DNA of 45,123 nucleotides from an uncultured Gammaproteobacteria bacterium (GCA_947259975.1 CAMYOD010000056.1:1-45123), one strand, 5' to 3'; positions 25,048 to 35,083 are shown, counted from the stretch's first letter. Notes: a model not told the origin generated them from the sequence alone. Translations and numbers: made by a program.

Positions 25048-26364
25048 CTAGCCACGCTGTTGCGGGTTGCCGACGATCACCGTGAGCATGGTGTCGGGAT
25101 GTACGCGACGGCGAAATGCGTCACGAATCCTGTCTATGGTAACCGCTTCGATGTTGGCGTTGAACTCCTGCAAGTAGGTCAACGGCAGGCCGTAGAAACC
25201 AATCATCGCCAGGTACTCGGCGATCTTCGCATTGCTGTCGATGCGCAAGGGAAAGCTTCCGGTCAGATGTTGCTTCGCGGCCTCCAGTTCCATTGCCGAC
25301 GGGCCGTCGGCCATGAACGTCCGTAAGGTCTCACGTGCCAGCGACACCGCGCGCTCCGCCTGTGTGTTCTTGGTCTGCAATCCGATGATGAAGGGGCCGA
25401 ACTCCCGCATTGGCACGAAGTAACTGTAGGCGCTGTAGGCGAGCCCATTTTTCTCGCGGATTTCCTCGGATATGCGCGAGACCAGTCCGCCGCCGCCAAG
25501 AATATAGTTGCCCACGTAGAGCGGGAAATAATCCGGATCACCGCGCTTGAGACCGGGCTGCCCGACCAGTAGATGCGACTGGGTGGACGGGAATTGCACC
25601 CGCACGTCGTCCGCGGTCTGGCGTGCCGGCACCGGGGGGACGACGCTGGCGCGCTCGCCACGCGGCAATCCACCCACGACCTGCTCCGCCATGCGCCGCG
25701 CTTCTTTAGGGCGCAGGTCGCCGACGATGGCAACCACCGCGTTGGCACCGACGTAGTAGCGACGGTGAAACTCTACCAGGTCCGCGTGCGCCAGCGCCGT
25801 GAGGCCAGCCTCGGTGCCGCTCGGATAGTGGGCGTACGGATGCGTACCATACAAGTTGTCGTAGAAGGTTCGCTGCACAAGATCCCGCGGCGATTGTCGC
25901 TCCTGGCGTAATGCGGTGAGCGCCCGTTGCCGTTCCCGCTCGAGACTCCGTTCCGGGAAGCTGGGTTTCGTCAACACCGTCGCCAGCAGGTCGATCGCCG
26001 GCGCTAAAAGATCCGGTTGAGTCAGGCTGCGCAGCTGGACGGAGGCCATGTCCCGTTCGCTGCTGCCGTCGAACTGTGCGCCCAGATTTTCGAAACCCTC
26101 GGCGATCTGTTCCACGTCGAGTTCGCCGGCACCTTGCGGCAGCATTGAATTGGTGAACGCGGCCAGGCCGGATCTGTCCGCGGGATCGCGTGCGCTGCCG
26201 GCATCGAACACGACCCGCAGTTGCATCATCGGCAGCTCATGGCTCTCGACGAAGTATACGCGGGCACCGTTGCTGGTTTCCCAGTGCTGAATCTGTGGCG
26301 CGGCGGTGGCATCCAGTGCCAGCAGGCCCAGAATGGTGGCACACAGTTGCCTAGCGAACGTCAT
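25048..26364 (-). CDS. M16 peptidase-family protein, non-catalytic partner
   Basis: A 438-residue predicted periplasmic protein with a signal peptide (MTFARQLCATILGLLALDATA). It has the two-lobed M16 fold and the C-terminal GLVSRISEEIREKNGLAYSAYSYF substrate-binding region, but the zinc motif His-x2-Glu-His is missing: the matching place reads AAFTNSMLPQGAGE. It is therefore expected to be the inactive, substrate-holding subunit of a heterodimer with the next upstream gene, as in mitochondrial-processing-peptidase-like pairs. ATG 26364 overlaps the end of the catalytic subunit's gene by 14 bases. Substrate unknown. Confidence 0.88.
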   Translation of the reverse strand: MTFARQLCATILGLLALDATAAPQIQHWETSNGARVYFVESHELPMMQLRVVFDAGSARDPADRSGLAAFTNSMLPQGAGELDVEQIAEGFENLGAQFDGSSERDMASVQLRSLTQPDLLAPAIDLLATVLTKPSFPERSLERERQRALTALRQERQSPRDLVQRTFYDNLYGTHPYAHYPSGTEAGLTALAHADLVEFHRRYYVGANAVVAIVGDLRPKEARRMAEQVVGGLPRGERASVVPPVPARQTADDVRVQFPSTQSHLLVGQPGLKRGDPDYFPLYVGNYILGGGGLVSRISEEIREKNGLAYSAYSYFVPMREFGPFIIGLQTKNTQAERAVSLARETLRTFMADGPSAMELEAAKQHLTGSFPLRIDSNAKIAEYLAMIGFYGLPLTYLQEFNANIEAVTIDRIRDAFRRRVHPDTMLTVIVGNPQQRG

Positions 26365-27745
26365 CTTCAGGGCCTCCCGGAGTGCGTGGCATCGGGGTTT
26401 CGCCGATGGGTAAGGGGTCGAGTACGGCAATGGTCATTTTATCGGCCACCAGATATTTACGTGCCACCTTCTGCACCTGCTCCGCCGTTACGCTACGTAT
26501 GTTATCGACATAGTCTTCGTTTATGCGCCAGTCCATACCGACCGTTTCGAGACCACCGATCTTCATAGCCTCGTAGAACACGGAGTCGCGTTCGAAGACG
26601 TTGCTTGCCACGACCTGCGCCTTGACCCGGTTCAGCTCATCCGCCGTGACCGGTTCACGTTTAATCTTCTCGAGCTGCTCGATAATGGCACGCTCCAGAT
26701 CCTCCACCGACATTTCTGCGGCGGGATTGGCATCGACAAGAAACAGATTCGGTGAACGCGTCGACCAGTCATAACCGACGCCGACCTCCGCGGCGATCTG
26801 CTTTTCGCGAATGAGTTCGCGACGCATGCGCGACGCACTGCCGCCGCCGAGCAAACTCGCCAACACTTCGAGGGCGTAGGGCTCCCAGGTGTCGGCGCCG
26901 GCGCTCGTCAGGTTGGGCGCATGAAAGCCCATCAAAAGATAAGGTACCTCCGCCGGCGCCTGCACACGCACCCGCCGGGTCTCGGTCTGCGCCGGCTCGG
27001 TTGCCGGTACATGTGGTTTCAAGTCGCGGGCCTCATGCACGCCGTAGTGTTCCTGTGCCAACGCGAAGACCTCATCGGGCTCGACATCACCGACCACGAC
27101 CAGGGTCGCATTGTCGGGCGCATACCACTGCTCGTACCAGGTCTGCAGGTCCGCCAGACGCAGCGACTCGAGATCCTCCATCCAGCCGATCACGGGATTC
27201 TTGTAAGTATGGGTGGTGAAGGCGGTGTTCATAAAACGCTCGTAGGTCAGGCTCTCGGGCTTGTCTTCCGTGCGCAGCCGGCGTTCCTCCATGACCACCT
27301 TGACCTCCTTGGCGAACTCCTCCTCGGTCATGCGGATGTTGCGCATACGGTCGGCTTCGAGTTTGAAGCTCACCGGCAGGCGGGATTTTTCCAGACGCTG
27401 AAAGTAGGCCGTGTAGTCGCGTCCGGTAAAGGCATTCTCGCGCCCGCCATTGGCGGCGATGATACGGGAAAACTCGCCGGGCTTGAGGCTGTCGGTGCCC
27501 TTGAACATCATGTGTTCGAGGACGTGGGATATCCCGGTGAGTCCTTCCGGCTCATAACTGGCACCGACCTTGTACCAGATCTGTGCCACAACCACCGGTG
27601 CCCGGTGATCCGGTTTCACGATCACCTTGAGGCCGTTGGCGAGGGTTTTCTCGAATACCTCCGGTGTGTCCGCAGGTGGCGTACAGGCGGCCAGGCCGCT
27701 CAGCATCAGTCCCACTGCGATTCCTAAACGACTAAAACGATTCAT
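26351..27745 (-). CDS. M16 zinc metallopeptidase, catalytic subunit (lipoprotein)
   Basis: A 464-residue M16 peptidase. A signal peptide ends in the lipobox LAAC (about residue 21), so it is probably membrane anchored in the periplasm. The inverted zinc motif is HVLEH in LTGISHVLEHMMFKGT, with the distal Glu in EVKVVMEERRLR. The C-terminal lobe has GGGSASRMRRELIREKQIA. ATG 27745 has a GGAG site upstream; the longer frame to 27835 would start in ftsY's promoter region. Translationally coupled to the inactive partner. Divergent from ftsY. Confidence 0.92.
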   Translation of the reverse strand: MNRFSRLGIAVGLMLSGLAACTPPADTPEVFEKTLANGLKVIVKPDHRAPVVVAQIWYKVGASYEPEGLTGISHVLEHMMFKGTDSLKPGEFSRIIAANGGRENAFTGRDYTAYFQRLEKSRLPVSFKLEADRMRNIRMTEEEFAKEVKVVMEERRLRTEDKPESLTYERFMNTAFTTHTYKNPVIGWMEDLESLRLADLQTWYEQWYAPDNATLVVVGDVEPDEVFALAQEHYGVHEARDLKPHVPATEPAQTETRRVRVQAPAEVPYLLMGFHAPNLTSAGADTWEPYALEVLASLLGGGSASRMRRELIREKQIAAEVGVGYDWSTRSPNLFLVDANPAAEMSVEDLERAIIEQLEKIKREPVTADELNRVKAQVVASNVFERDSVFYEAMKIGGLETVGMDWRINEDYVDNIRSVTAEQVQKVARKYLVADKMTIAVLDPLPIGETPMPRTPGGPEDDVR

Positions 27746-27883
27746 AGATCTCCGCTCGATCCGATGTAAGTTTTCATATCCGCTTGGCTCGGGTGCGCGG
27801 CGCGGCCGCTCCCTCCGCTTTAACCCCATCCCCAACGGGTGTTAGGATGGCCCGCAAAATTATACCCTCTTGGCCCCGCTCCC

Positions 27884-28846
27884 ATGGCCCTTCTGCGCAA
27901 AAAATCTCAAACCATAGACAACAAAAAGCCGGGTCTGTTCACTCGGCTGCGTGAGCGACTGTCGAAGAGTCGTTCGGCGCTGGCAGACGGTCTGTCCGGG
28001 GTGTTCCAGGCCGGTCGCAAAATTGACGCGACTCTTGTAGAGGAACTCGAAGAGCTGCTGCTGATGGCGGATGCCGGCATCGAGGCCACGGAACGGATAC
28101 TCGCGGATCTGCGCAAACAGTCGGATATCAAGGGCGCCACTGACGCCAGTGGCCTGTATGACCCGCTCAAGCAGGCCATGCTCGATATCATCGCGCCCCG
28201 CGCACAGCCCCTGCAAATACCCGAACACCCGGCGCGGCCATTCGTCATTCTCACCGTGGGCGTGAACGGCGTCGGCAAGACCACCACTATCGGCAAATTG
28301 GCGCACCAGCTCACCCAGCAGGGACACTCGGTCATGATTGCTGCCGGCGACACGTTTCGCGCCGCGGCGATCGAACAGCTGCAGCACTGGGGCGAGCGCG
28401 TCGGTGTACGAGTGGTGGCACAGCAACATGGTGCGGACGCCGCCGCGGTGGCGCACGATGCGATTCAGGCCGCGAGTGCGCAGAATTGCGATGTGGTCAT
28501 CGTCGACAGTGCCGGCCGCCAGCATACGCATCACGACCTGATGGAGGAGTTGAAAAAGATCAAGCGCGTCATCGGCAAGCTTGATGAGACCGCACCCCAT
28601 GAAGTGTTGATGGTTCTGGATGCGGGCACCGGTCAAAATGCGCTGTCGCAATTGCGCCACTTCAATGAGGCGGTCGGTGTGACCGGGCTGACGCTCACGA
28701 AGCTCGATGGCACGGCCAAGGGCGGTATTCTGTTCGCAATTGCGATGACCACGGAGATCCCGATTCGTTTCATTGGCGTGGGCGAGGGTGTCGAAGACCT
28801 GCGCCGCTTCGATGCCGCCGAGTTCGTCGATGCGATCGTGGGCTAA
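27884..28846 (+). CDS. ftsY: Signal recognition particle receptor FtsY
   Basis: GTPase receptor that docks the SRP-ribosome complex at the inner membrane. The product is 320 residues; the acidic A domain is very short compared with E. coli, leaving the NG domain. The N-domain includes LRERLSKSRSAL and LEELLLMADAGIEATERIL. G1 is VGVNGVGKTTTIGKLA (from about residue 125), then AAGDTFRAAAIEQL, G3 is DSAGRQHTHHDLMEEL (Ser instead of the usual Thr), then TKLDGTAKGG and IGVGEGVEDLRRF. ATG 27884 is preferred over an upstream in-frame codon at 27839. It heads ftsY-ftsE-ftsX-rpoH, a classic gammaproteobacterial order. Confidence 0.96.
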   Translation: MALLRKKSQTIDNKKPGLFTRLRERLSKSRSALADGLSGVFQAGRKIDATLVEELEELLLMADAGIEATERILADLRKQSDIKGATDASGLYDPLKQAMLDIIAPRAQPLQIPEHPARPFVILTVGVNGVGKTTTIGKLAHQLTQQGHSVMIAAGDTFRAAAIEQLQHWGERVGVRVVAQQHGADAAAVAHDAIQAASAQNCDVVIVDSAGRQHTHHDLMEELKKIKRVIGKLDETAPHEVLMVLDAGTGQNALSQLRHFNEAVGVTGLTLTKLDGTAKGGILFAIAMTTEIPIRFIGVGEGVEDLRRFDAAEFVDAIVG

Positions 28847-28919
28847 ACTATACGGGATGTACGCCCACGCCCTGCAATTGCACAGCGCACCCGGTGCCGA
28901 TCGCGCATCGGTCTAGCGC

Positions 28920-29591
28920 ATGATCCAGGTCAGCCATCTCCATAAGCGCTACCCGGGCGGGCACGATGCGCTGCGAGATGTCAGTTTTGAACTCGCCGAT
29001 GGGCAGATGGCCTTTCTCACGGGCCATTCCGGTGCCGGCAAGAGCACGTTGCTCAAACTGATTACACTCATCGAGCGCCCGTCCCGCGGCCAGCTTATCG
29101 TCAATGGCAAGAACCTGGGAAAATATCGCCGCCGCCGGATTCCGTTTCTGCGCCGCCAGATCGGTATTGTCTTCCAGGATCATAAGCTGCTCTACGATCG
29201 TACGATATTCGACAATGTGGCCCTGCCCCTGATCGTTTCCGGTCACCGACACCAGGAGATCGCTCGCCGGGTGCGCGCCGCGCTCGACAAAGTCGGCTTG
29301 CTGGCGCGGGAAAAGATGTACCCGATCGAATTATCCGGCGGTGAACAGCAGCGGGTCGGTATCGCACGGGCAGTCGTCAATCGCCCGCCCCTGTTGCTGG
29401 CGGACGAACCGACTGGAAACCTGGACGCCGAACTGTCTGACGAGATTATGGATCTGTTTCACAGCTTCAATCAGCATGGTGTGACCGTGCTGGTGGCAAC
29501 CCACGATCTGCGCCACATCCGGCGGTTAAACATGCCGATTATCGAATTGAAAAACGGCTCGTTGGTGCGTACGACTGTGGCGGAAGCGTGA
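28920..29591 (+). CDS. ftsE: Cell division ATP-binding protein FtsE
   Basis: ABC-type ATPase that, with FtsX, couples the divisome to periplasmic murein hydrolase activation. The product is 223 residues. Walker A is GHSGAGKST, the Q-loop is VFQDHKLLYDRTIFDNVALPL, the signature is LSGGEQQRVGIARA, and Walker B is LLLADEPTGNLD. The N-terminus MIQVSHLHKRYPGG is typical. The stop overlaps the ftsX start (TGATG at 29589-29593). A gap of 73 bases follows ftsY. Confidence 0.97.
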   Translation: MIQVSHLHKRYPGGHDALRDVSFELADGQMAFLTGHSGAGKSTLLKLITLIERPSRGQLIVNGKNLGKYRRRRIPFLRRQIGIVFQDHKLLYDRTIFDNVALPLIVSGHRHQEIARRVRAALDKVGLLAREKMYPIELSGGEQQRVGIARAVVNRPPLLLADEPTGNLDAELSDEIMDLFHSFNQHGVTVLVATHDLRHIRRLNMPIIELKNGSLVRTTVAEA

Positions 29592-30505
29592 TGACGACTT
29601 ATTTCCTGCGTCATCTACAGGTCCTGTTTCAGAGCCTCGGTCGCCTGGCGCGCACGCCGTTTGCATCTCTCATGACCATTGCGGTGATCAGTATCACGCT
29701 GGCCCTGCCCAGCGGTCTGCATGTCCTGCTCGAAAATGCGCGTGCCGTCACCTCCGGTTGGGAGGGTGGTGCGCAGATCTCCCTGTTTCTCAAGCGCGAC
29801 ACCAGCGACCAGGTAGCGCGCGCGCTGGCCGAACAGTTACAGCGCTCGTCGCGGGTAGCCAAGGTCGACTACATCTCGCGCACGGCGGCACTGGAGGAAT
29901 TCAAACGCCTGTCGGGTTTCGGCCAGACCCTGAATGCGCTGGAACGCAATCCGCTGCCGCCAGTTCTGGTGGTCTATCCTATGGTGGGCGGTCCGACGCC
30001 CGTTGACCTCGAGTCCCTGGTTGCGGAATTCAATCGGGTCGGCGATGTAGAGATCGCGCAACTCGACATGCAGTGGGTGAAACGGCTGCGCGCGATTTTA
30101 AATCTGGCACAGCGCGGCGTGGTTCTGCTCGGGGTGTTGTTGGGTATCGCGGTGCTACTCATTATGGCCAACACCATTCGCCTGGCGATCCTCAATCGCC
30201 GCGATGAAATCGAGGTGATTAAACTGATTGGCGGCACGGACGGCTTCATCCGCCGGCCATTCCTGTACGAAGGCGTCTTGCAGGGGCTGGTCGGTGCGGC
30301 GGGTGCCTGGATCGTCGTGCACACAACACTGGTATTGATGGCCGATCCGATACGTCGCCTCGCCAGCCTCTACGCCAGCGGTTATGAACTCCGGGGTCTC
30401 GGACTCCTTGCCAGCCTGGGGCTGTTGGCGGCGGGCGGGCTGTTGGGCTGGACCGGTTCCTGGCTCGCGGTGGGACGCCATCTACGCGCTATAGAACCAA
30501 GATAA
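29591..30505 (+). CDS. ftsX: Cell division protein FtsX
   Basis: Membrane subunit partnering FtsE. The product is 304 residues with four membrane helices: one N-terminal (after LARTPFASLMTIAVISITLALP), a large periplasmic loop (about residues 50-170) that in relatives binds EnvC, then three C-terminal helices (GVVLLGVLLGIAVLLIMANT, the segment around GVLQGLVGAAGAWIVVHT, and LLASLGLLAAGGLLGW). The motif LAILNRRDEIEVIKLIGGTDGFIRRPFLYEG is conserved. ATG 29591 overlaps the ftsE stop; a GTG one codon earlier is possible. Confidence 0.95.
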   Translation: MTTYFLRHLQVLFQSLGRLARTPFASLMTIAVISITLALPSGLHVLLENARAVTSGWEGGAQISLFLKRDTSDQVARALAEQLQRSSRVAKVDYISRTAALEEFKRLSGFGQTLNALERNPLPPVLVVYPMVGGPTPVDLESLVAEFNRVGDVEIAQLDMQWVKRLRAILNLAQRGVVLLGVLLGIAVLLIMANTIRLAILNRRDEIEVIKLIGGTDGFIRRPFLYEGVLQGLVGAAGAWIVVHTTLVLMADPIRRLASLYASGYELRGLGLLASLGLLAAGGLLGWTGSWLAVGRHLRAIEPR

Positions 30506-30549
30506 ACTATTGTTTTATAATAGATAATAATTCTGGCGCGCCGCGCGCC

Positions 30550-30577
30550 GGAACTTACGGCGGTTCTGGCACTCTCA
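30550..30577 (+). promoter_or_regulatory. Sigma-E (RpoE)-like promoter of rpoH
   Basis: GGAACTT (30550-30556), a 16-base spacer and TCTCA (30573-30577). The -35 matches the sigma-E consensus exactly and the -10 is one base from TCTGA/TCTAA. In E. coli, rpoH promoter P3 is sigma-E dependent, so the location is as expected. The -10 lies inside the CIRCE-like operator. An AT-rich TATAAT (30516-30521) upstream has no -35 partner. Confidence 0.6.
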
Positions 30578-30592
30578 TATCCCGAGTGCTAA
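30566..30592 (+). promoter_or_regulatory. CIRCE-like HrcA operator
   Basis: CTGGCACTC (30566-30574), nine bases, GAGTGCTAA (30584-30592). The canonical CIRCE is TTAGCACTC-N9-GAGTGCTAA. The right arm is identical, the left arm matches 7 of 9, and the spacing is exact. It covers the -10 box and likely start site of the sigma-E-like promoter, a position suited to repression by HrcA. A third half-site, TTAGCATTC (30595-30603), follows two bases later. hrcA itself is not in the window. Confidence 0.7.
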
Positions 30593-30633
30593 TATTAGCA
30601 TTCGTTAACGTATAGGGAGTCCACACTCGCACG

Positions 30634-31491
30634 ATGACTAGCCAAAGCCTGGCCCTGCCGGTCGATCTGCGCATCGACGGCGGCCTGACAGCCTATCTGC
30701 AGGCGGCAAATGCCGCACCCATTCTGACGGCCGAAGAGGAGCACGCGCTGGCGTTGCGCTATCGCGACGACGACGATCTGGAAGCGGCCCGTCAACTGGT
30801 GCTGTCCCATCTCCGCTACGTGGTCCGCGTGGCGCGCGGCTTCAAAGGCTATGGCCTGCCGCAGGCGGACCTGATCCAGGAAGGCAATATCGGACTCATG
30901 AAGGCGGTCAAGAATTTTGACCCGATGCGCGGCGTGCGTTTGGTTTCCTTCGCGGTGCACTGGATCCGCGCCGAAATCTACGATTTCATCTTGCAAAACT
31001 GGCGCATCGTTAAGGTCGCCACTACCAAGGCGCAGCGCAAATTGTTTTTTAATCTGCGCAAGAATCGCAAACGTTTGGGTTGGATGACCAAGCAGGAGGT
31101 TGACGACCTGGCCGCGAAGCTGGACGTCAAAGCGGAAACCGTAATGCAAATGGAGGGGCGCATGAGTGGTGCGGATACCTCCTTCGACGGCGATGACAAC
31201 AGCGATTCCGAGGACGCCTATGTGGCGCCGGCGGGTTTTTTGCCGGACATGCGTTACAACCCGGAACAACTCGTCACCGACGCTGACAGCACGACCCAGC
31301 GCGACACAAACTTATCAGCGGCATTGGCGACGCTCGATGAGCGCAGCCGTGATATCGTCACGCGCCGTTGGTTGGAAGAAAACAAACCCACGCTGCACGA
31401 GTTGGCCGACGAATATGGTGTATCTGCGGAGCGCATCCGCCAGATCGAAAAGAAGGCCATGATGACCATGAAGGGCATACTGACGGATTAA
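30634..31491 (+). CDS. rpoH: RNA polymerase heat-shock sigma factor RpoH (sigma-32)
   Basis: Directs transcription of heat-shock genes. The product is 285 residues. Region 2 contains LVLSHLRYVVRVARGFKGYGLPQADLIQEGN and SFAVHWIRAEIYDFIL. The RpoH box, specific to this sigma, is QRKLFFNLRK, and region 4 ends with TLHELADEYGVSAERIRQIEKKAM. The ATG at 30634 has AGGGAG 15 bases upstream, a rather long spacing. It follows ftsX as in enterics. Upstream control elements are a sigma-E-like promoter and a CIRCE-like operator. A bidirectional terminator follows. Confidence 0.97.
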   Translation: MTSQSLALPVDLRIDGGLTAYLQAANAAPILTAEEEHALALRYRDDDDLEAARQLVLSHLRYVVRVARGFKGYGLPQADLIQEGNIGLMKAVKNFDPMRGVRLVSFAVHWIRAEIYDFILQNWRIVKVATTKAQRKLFFNLRKNRKRLGWMTKQEVDDLAAKLDVKAETVMQMEGRMSGADTSFDGDDNSDSEDAYVAPAGFLPDMRYNPEQLVTDADSTTQRDTNLSAALATLDERSRDIVTRRWLEENKPTLHELADEYGVSAERIRQIEKKAMMTMKGILTD

Positions 31492-31514
31492 TCATCGTCA
31501 TCCAGCGGTATATC

Positions 31515-31542
31515 AAAAGGCCTCCCGATGGGAGGCCTTTTT
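31515..31542 (+). terminator. Rho-independent terminator after rpoH
   Basis: A 12-bp stem, AAAAGGCCTCCC (31515-31526) against GGGAGGCCTTTT (31530-31541), with loop GAT, followed by T. The A-run on the left side means it can also end leftward transcripts, here the FbpC-like gene stopping at 31596. Confidence 0.9.
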
Positions 31543-31595
31543 CATGTCCGGCGCCGGCGCTGAGGATTACGAGCCTCGCGGGCTAGCGGCCCTGG

Positions 31596-32636
<1,041 letters not shown>

Positions 32637-32740
32637 CGGCAACGGTCTGGCTGTAGCGATCGCCTATCCGGGTAACGGCGTCTAAGCATAACGGCAATCA
32701 GGTGTCGCAGGCACCACCCGTGCCGGCATACCCGCAACGC

Positions 32741-33652
32741 TCAGGTGGAGAGCAGGAACTCCAGCAGTGCTTTTTGCGCATGCAGGCGATTTTCCGCCTG
32801 ACTCCAGACCACACTCTGCTCACCGTCGATAACGTCCGCCGCCACTTCGAGTCCGCGATAGGCCGGCAGGCAGTGCATAAACATGGCGTCGGCAGCCGCC
32901 ACCGCCATGATATCGCGATCGACTATATAGCCTTCGAAGGCCGTCATACGTTCCGTCTTTTCGCCTTCCTGACCCATGCTCGCCCAGGTATCGGTCACGA
33001 CAATCGCGGCCCCGGCGGCTGCATCCGCGGGCGAAGAAATCATATCGACGTGACTCGCGCAGGCCGCTAGCAGGTCGGCGTTCGGACCGTAGCCCTCCGG
33101 TGTGGCGACGCGTAGATTGAAGCCGAATAATCTCGCCGCATTCATCCAGGAATGGCAGACATTGTTGCCGTCGCCGATCCATGCGACGGTGGCGCCGGCG
33201 ATGTCACCACGGCGCTCCTGGTAGGTCTGTACGTCGGCGAGCAATTGACAGGGATGAAACATATCCGTGAGCGCATTGATCACCGGCACGCGGGAATTGG
33301 CGGCAAACTTCTCAATGGTATCGTGGCTGAACGTACGCATGGCAACGATATCGACCATGCGGGATAAGACCCGCGCGGTGTCTTCGATGGGCTCGCCACG
33401 ACCCAGTTGGGTATCCTGCGCCGTCAGGAAGATCGCGTTACCGCCAAAATGGGTCATCGCCGCCTCGAATGACACACGGGTGCGGGTCGAAGACTTGTCG
33501 AAAATCAATGCCAGCGTCTTGTTTTTCAGCGGCGTGTAATCGGCGCCCTTACGGTGTGCGCTCTTAAGCTCGATAGCGCGTGTCACGATTCCACGCAGTT
33601 CGTCCGGCGTAAGATCGGTCAGTGTCAGGAAGTGCCGCGTATCCATGGTCAT
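32741..33652 (-). CDS. argF: Ornithine carbamoyltransferase
   Basis: Forms citrulline from ornithine and carbamoyl phosphate in arginine synthesis; cytoplasmic trimer. The product is 303 residues. The carbamoyl-phosphate loop is [10 protein letters not shown], followed by [11 protein letters not shown] and the ornithine-binding HCLPAYRG near the C-terminus. ATG 33652 overlaps the argD stop (ATGA); a second ATG two codons later is an equal possibility. argD and argF form a two-gene unit. The upstream extension of the frame lies in argD and is ignored. Confidence 0.96.
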   Translation of the reverse strand: MTMDTRHFLTLTDLTPDELRGIVTRAIELKSAHRKGADYTPLKNKTLALIFDKSSTRTRVSFEAAMTHFGGNAIFLTAQDTQLGRGEPIEDTARVLSRMVDIVAMRTFSHDTIEKFAANSRVPVINALTDMFHPCQLLADVQTYQERRGDIAGATVAWIGDGNNVCHSWMNAARLFGFNLRVATPEGYGPNADLLAACASHVDMISSPADAAAGAAIVVTDTWASMGQEGEKTERMTAFEGYIVDRDIMAVAAADAMFMHCLPAYRGLEVAADVIDGEQSVVWSQAENRLHAQKALLEFLLST

Positions 33653-34830
33653 GCCAGGAACTCGCGAATCGATTCCACCACCACGGAGACAATCATATCG
33701 GCCTCCGCGTCGCTGATAATGAGCGGCGGCAGCAGGCGCACTACGTTGGTCGCGGTCACGTTGACCAACACGCCTTTCTCCAGCGCGCGGGTGACGATTT
33801 CGCCGCAAGGCCGATCCAGCTCGATACCCAGCAGCAACCCGAGTCCGCGTATCGACTGCACCGCGGCGACATCCTCGAGTTGGGCCGTAAGTTGCTGCCG
33901 CATGCGTTGCCCCAGCTCATGGGCGCGTGCATCGAGGGCCGCTTCGGCGAGGGTCTCGACCACCGCGAGCGCTGCGTTGCAGGCCAGGGGATTCCCGCCG
34001 AAGGTGGAGCCGTGGGTGCCGGGTTGCAGAACGTCGGCGGCCGCGCCGCGGGCGAGACAGGCGCCGATGGGCACGCCGTTGCCGAGCCCCTTGGCCAGCG
34101 TCATGACATCCGGTTGCGCGTGCTCGTGCTCGAAGGCAAACCATTTACCGCTGCGGCACATACCGGTCTGGATCTCATCGAGCATGAGCACCAGGCCGTG
34201 ATCATCGCAAAGCTTGCGCAGGCCAGCGAGATAGCCGGGCGCGGGAATCACGATGCCGCCTTCACCCAACACCGGCTCGACCATGACCGCGACCACGTTC
34301 GCCGCGCCGCGGACGACGTTCTCGACGGCGGCCAGATCGTCGTAGGGTACGCGCACAAAGCCGCGCACCAGGGGTTCGAAACCGGCCTGCACCTTGCGAT
34401 TGCCGGTGGCCGACAGGGTCGCCAGGGTGCGTCCGTGAAAGCTGCCCTCCGTGACCACGATGGCCGGTTCGTCGATGTCCCGTTGCCGGCCGTACAGGCG
34501 CGCGAGTTTGATGGCGGCCTCATTCGCCTCCGCGCCGGAGTTGGCGAAGAACACCCGGTCCATGCCGCTGCGTGCACACAGCGCGTCCGCCAGCGCCTGT
34601 TGCGCCTCGACCTGGTAGAGATTGGAGGTGTGAATCAGGCGCCCGGCCTGGTTGCACAGGGCCTCGGTGACCGCGGGATGGGCATGACCCAGACCGCACA
34701 CGGCGATTCCCGCCAGCGCGTCCAGGCACTTATTGCCGTTCGCATCCCACAACCAGGCACCCTCGCCGCGCTCGAACGCGACCGGTAATCGGTTATAGGT
34801 CTGCATCAAATGCTCGTTATTGGTCACCAT
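33649..34830 (-). CDS. argD: Acetylornithine aminotransferase
   Basis: PLP-dependent transamination of N-acetylglutamate semialdehyde to N-acetylornithine (and often succinyldiaminopimelate in lysine synthesis). The product is 393 residues. Conserved pieces are [56 protein letters not shown] and the PLP lysine in [18 protein letters not shown] 34830 is chosen because homologues carry an HLM(N/Q)TY stretch near the N-terminus. No ribosome binding site is visible; a GC-rich hairpin lies immediately upstream. It is the first gene of argD-argF. Confidence 0.95.
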   Translation of the reverse strand: MVTNNEHLMQTYNRLPVAFERGEGAWLWDANGNKCLDALAGIAVCGLGHAHPAVTEALCNQAGRLIHTSNLYQVEAQQALADALCARSGMDRVFFANSGAEANEAAIKLARLYGRQRDIDEPAIVVTEGSFHGRTLATLSATGNRKVQAGFEPLVRGFVRVPYDDLAAVENVVRGAANVVAVMVEPVLGEGGIVIPAPGYLAGLRKLCDDHGLVLMLDEIQTGMCRSGKWFAFEHEHAQPDVMTLAKGLGNGVPIGACLARGAAADVLQPGTHGSTFGGNPLACNAALAVVETLAEAALDARAHELGQRMRQQLTAQLEDVAAVQSIRGLGLLLGIELDRPCGEIVTRALEKGVLVNVTATNVVRLLPPLIISDAEADMIVSVVVESIREFLA

Positions 34831-34840
34831 AAAACACAAA

Positions 34841-34863
34841 GGCGCCCCGTCACCGAAGGCGCC
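34841..34863 (-). promoter_or_regulatory. Hairpin with T-rich tail just before argD
   Basis: Read leftward, GGCGCC (34863-34858) pairs with GGCGCC (34846-34841) across an 11-base loop and is followed by TTTGTGTTTT and then the argD ATG. It resembles an intrinsic terminator or attenuator, but the 6-bp stem is short. It occupies the place where a ribosome binding site would be expected. Confidence 0.35.
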
Positions 34864-34953
34864 ATCCGCGAGAAGATTTCATTGTAGTCCCTAACATTAG
34901 CGACGCCAAGCCGGTGAAGTCGTGGCTAGCGGCGCTGTTTGCCCATTCGTGCC

Positions 34954-35083
34954 GCGCCGCCTGCACCCCCAACTCACTTAATCTTGCGGGACCTCCCTGT
35001 CCCGCTCAAATCGCGGCCGTTCGCTTTGCTGTCCCTGCGCCGCGAACGGCCGGACGACGCCAGGCGGCTGTCCCCGCCGGCGC
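34954..35083 (+). repeat. Structured intergenic repeat, copy C
   Basis: Third copy. P2 is GCGGGAC (34986-34992) with GTCCCGC (34999-35005). P3 is a perfect 11-bp stem, CGGCCGTTCGC (35013-35023) with GCGAACGGCCG (35042-35052). Compared with copy D, both arms of P3 have changed together, which is direct covariation. The outer arms pair only over about the first six bases. C and D are direct tandem copies 155 bp apart, with a shared TTGCCAT-type flank before, between and after them. The 539-base gap 34831-35369 otherwise holds only the argD hairpin and a terminator. Confidence 0.8.

Noticed and set aside
30506..30536. AT-rich TATAAT region as rpoH housekeeping promoter or ftsX terminator
   Set aside because: TATAAT has no acceptable -35 and the CTATT/AATAG pairing is too weak for a terminator; left as unexplained AT-rich spacer.
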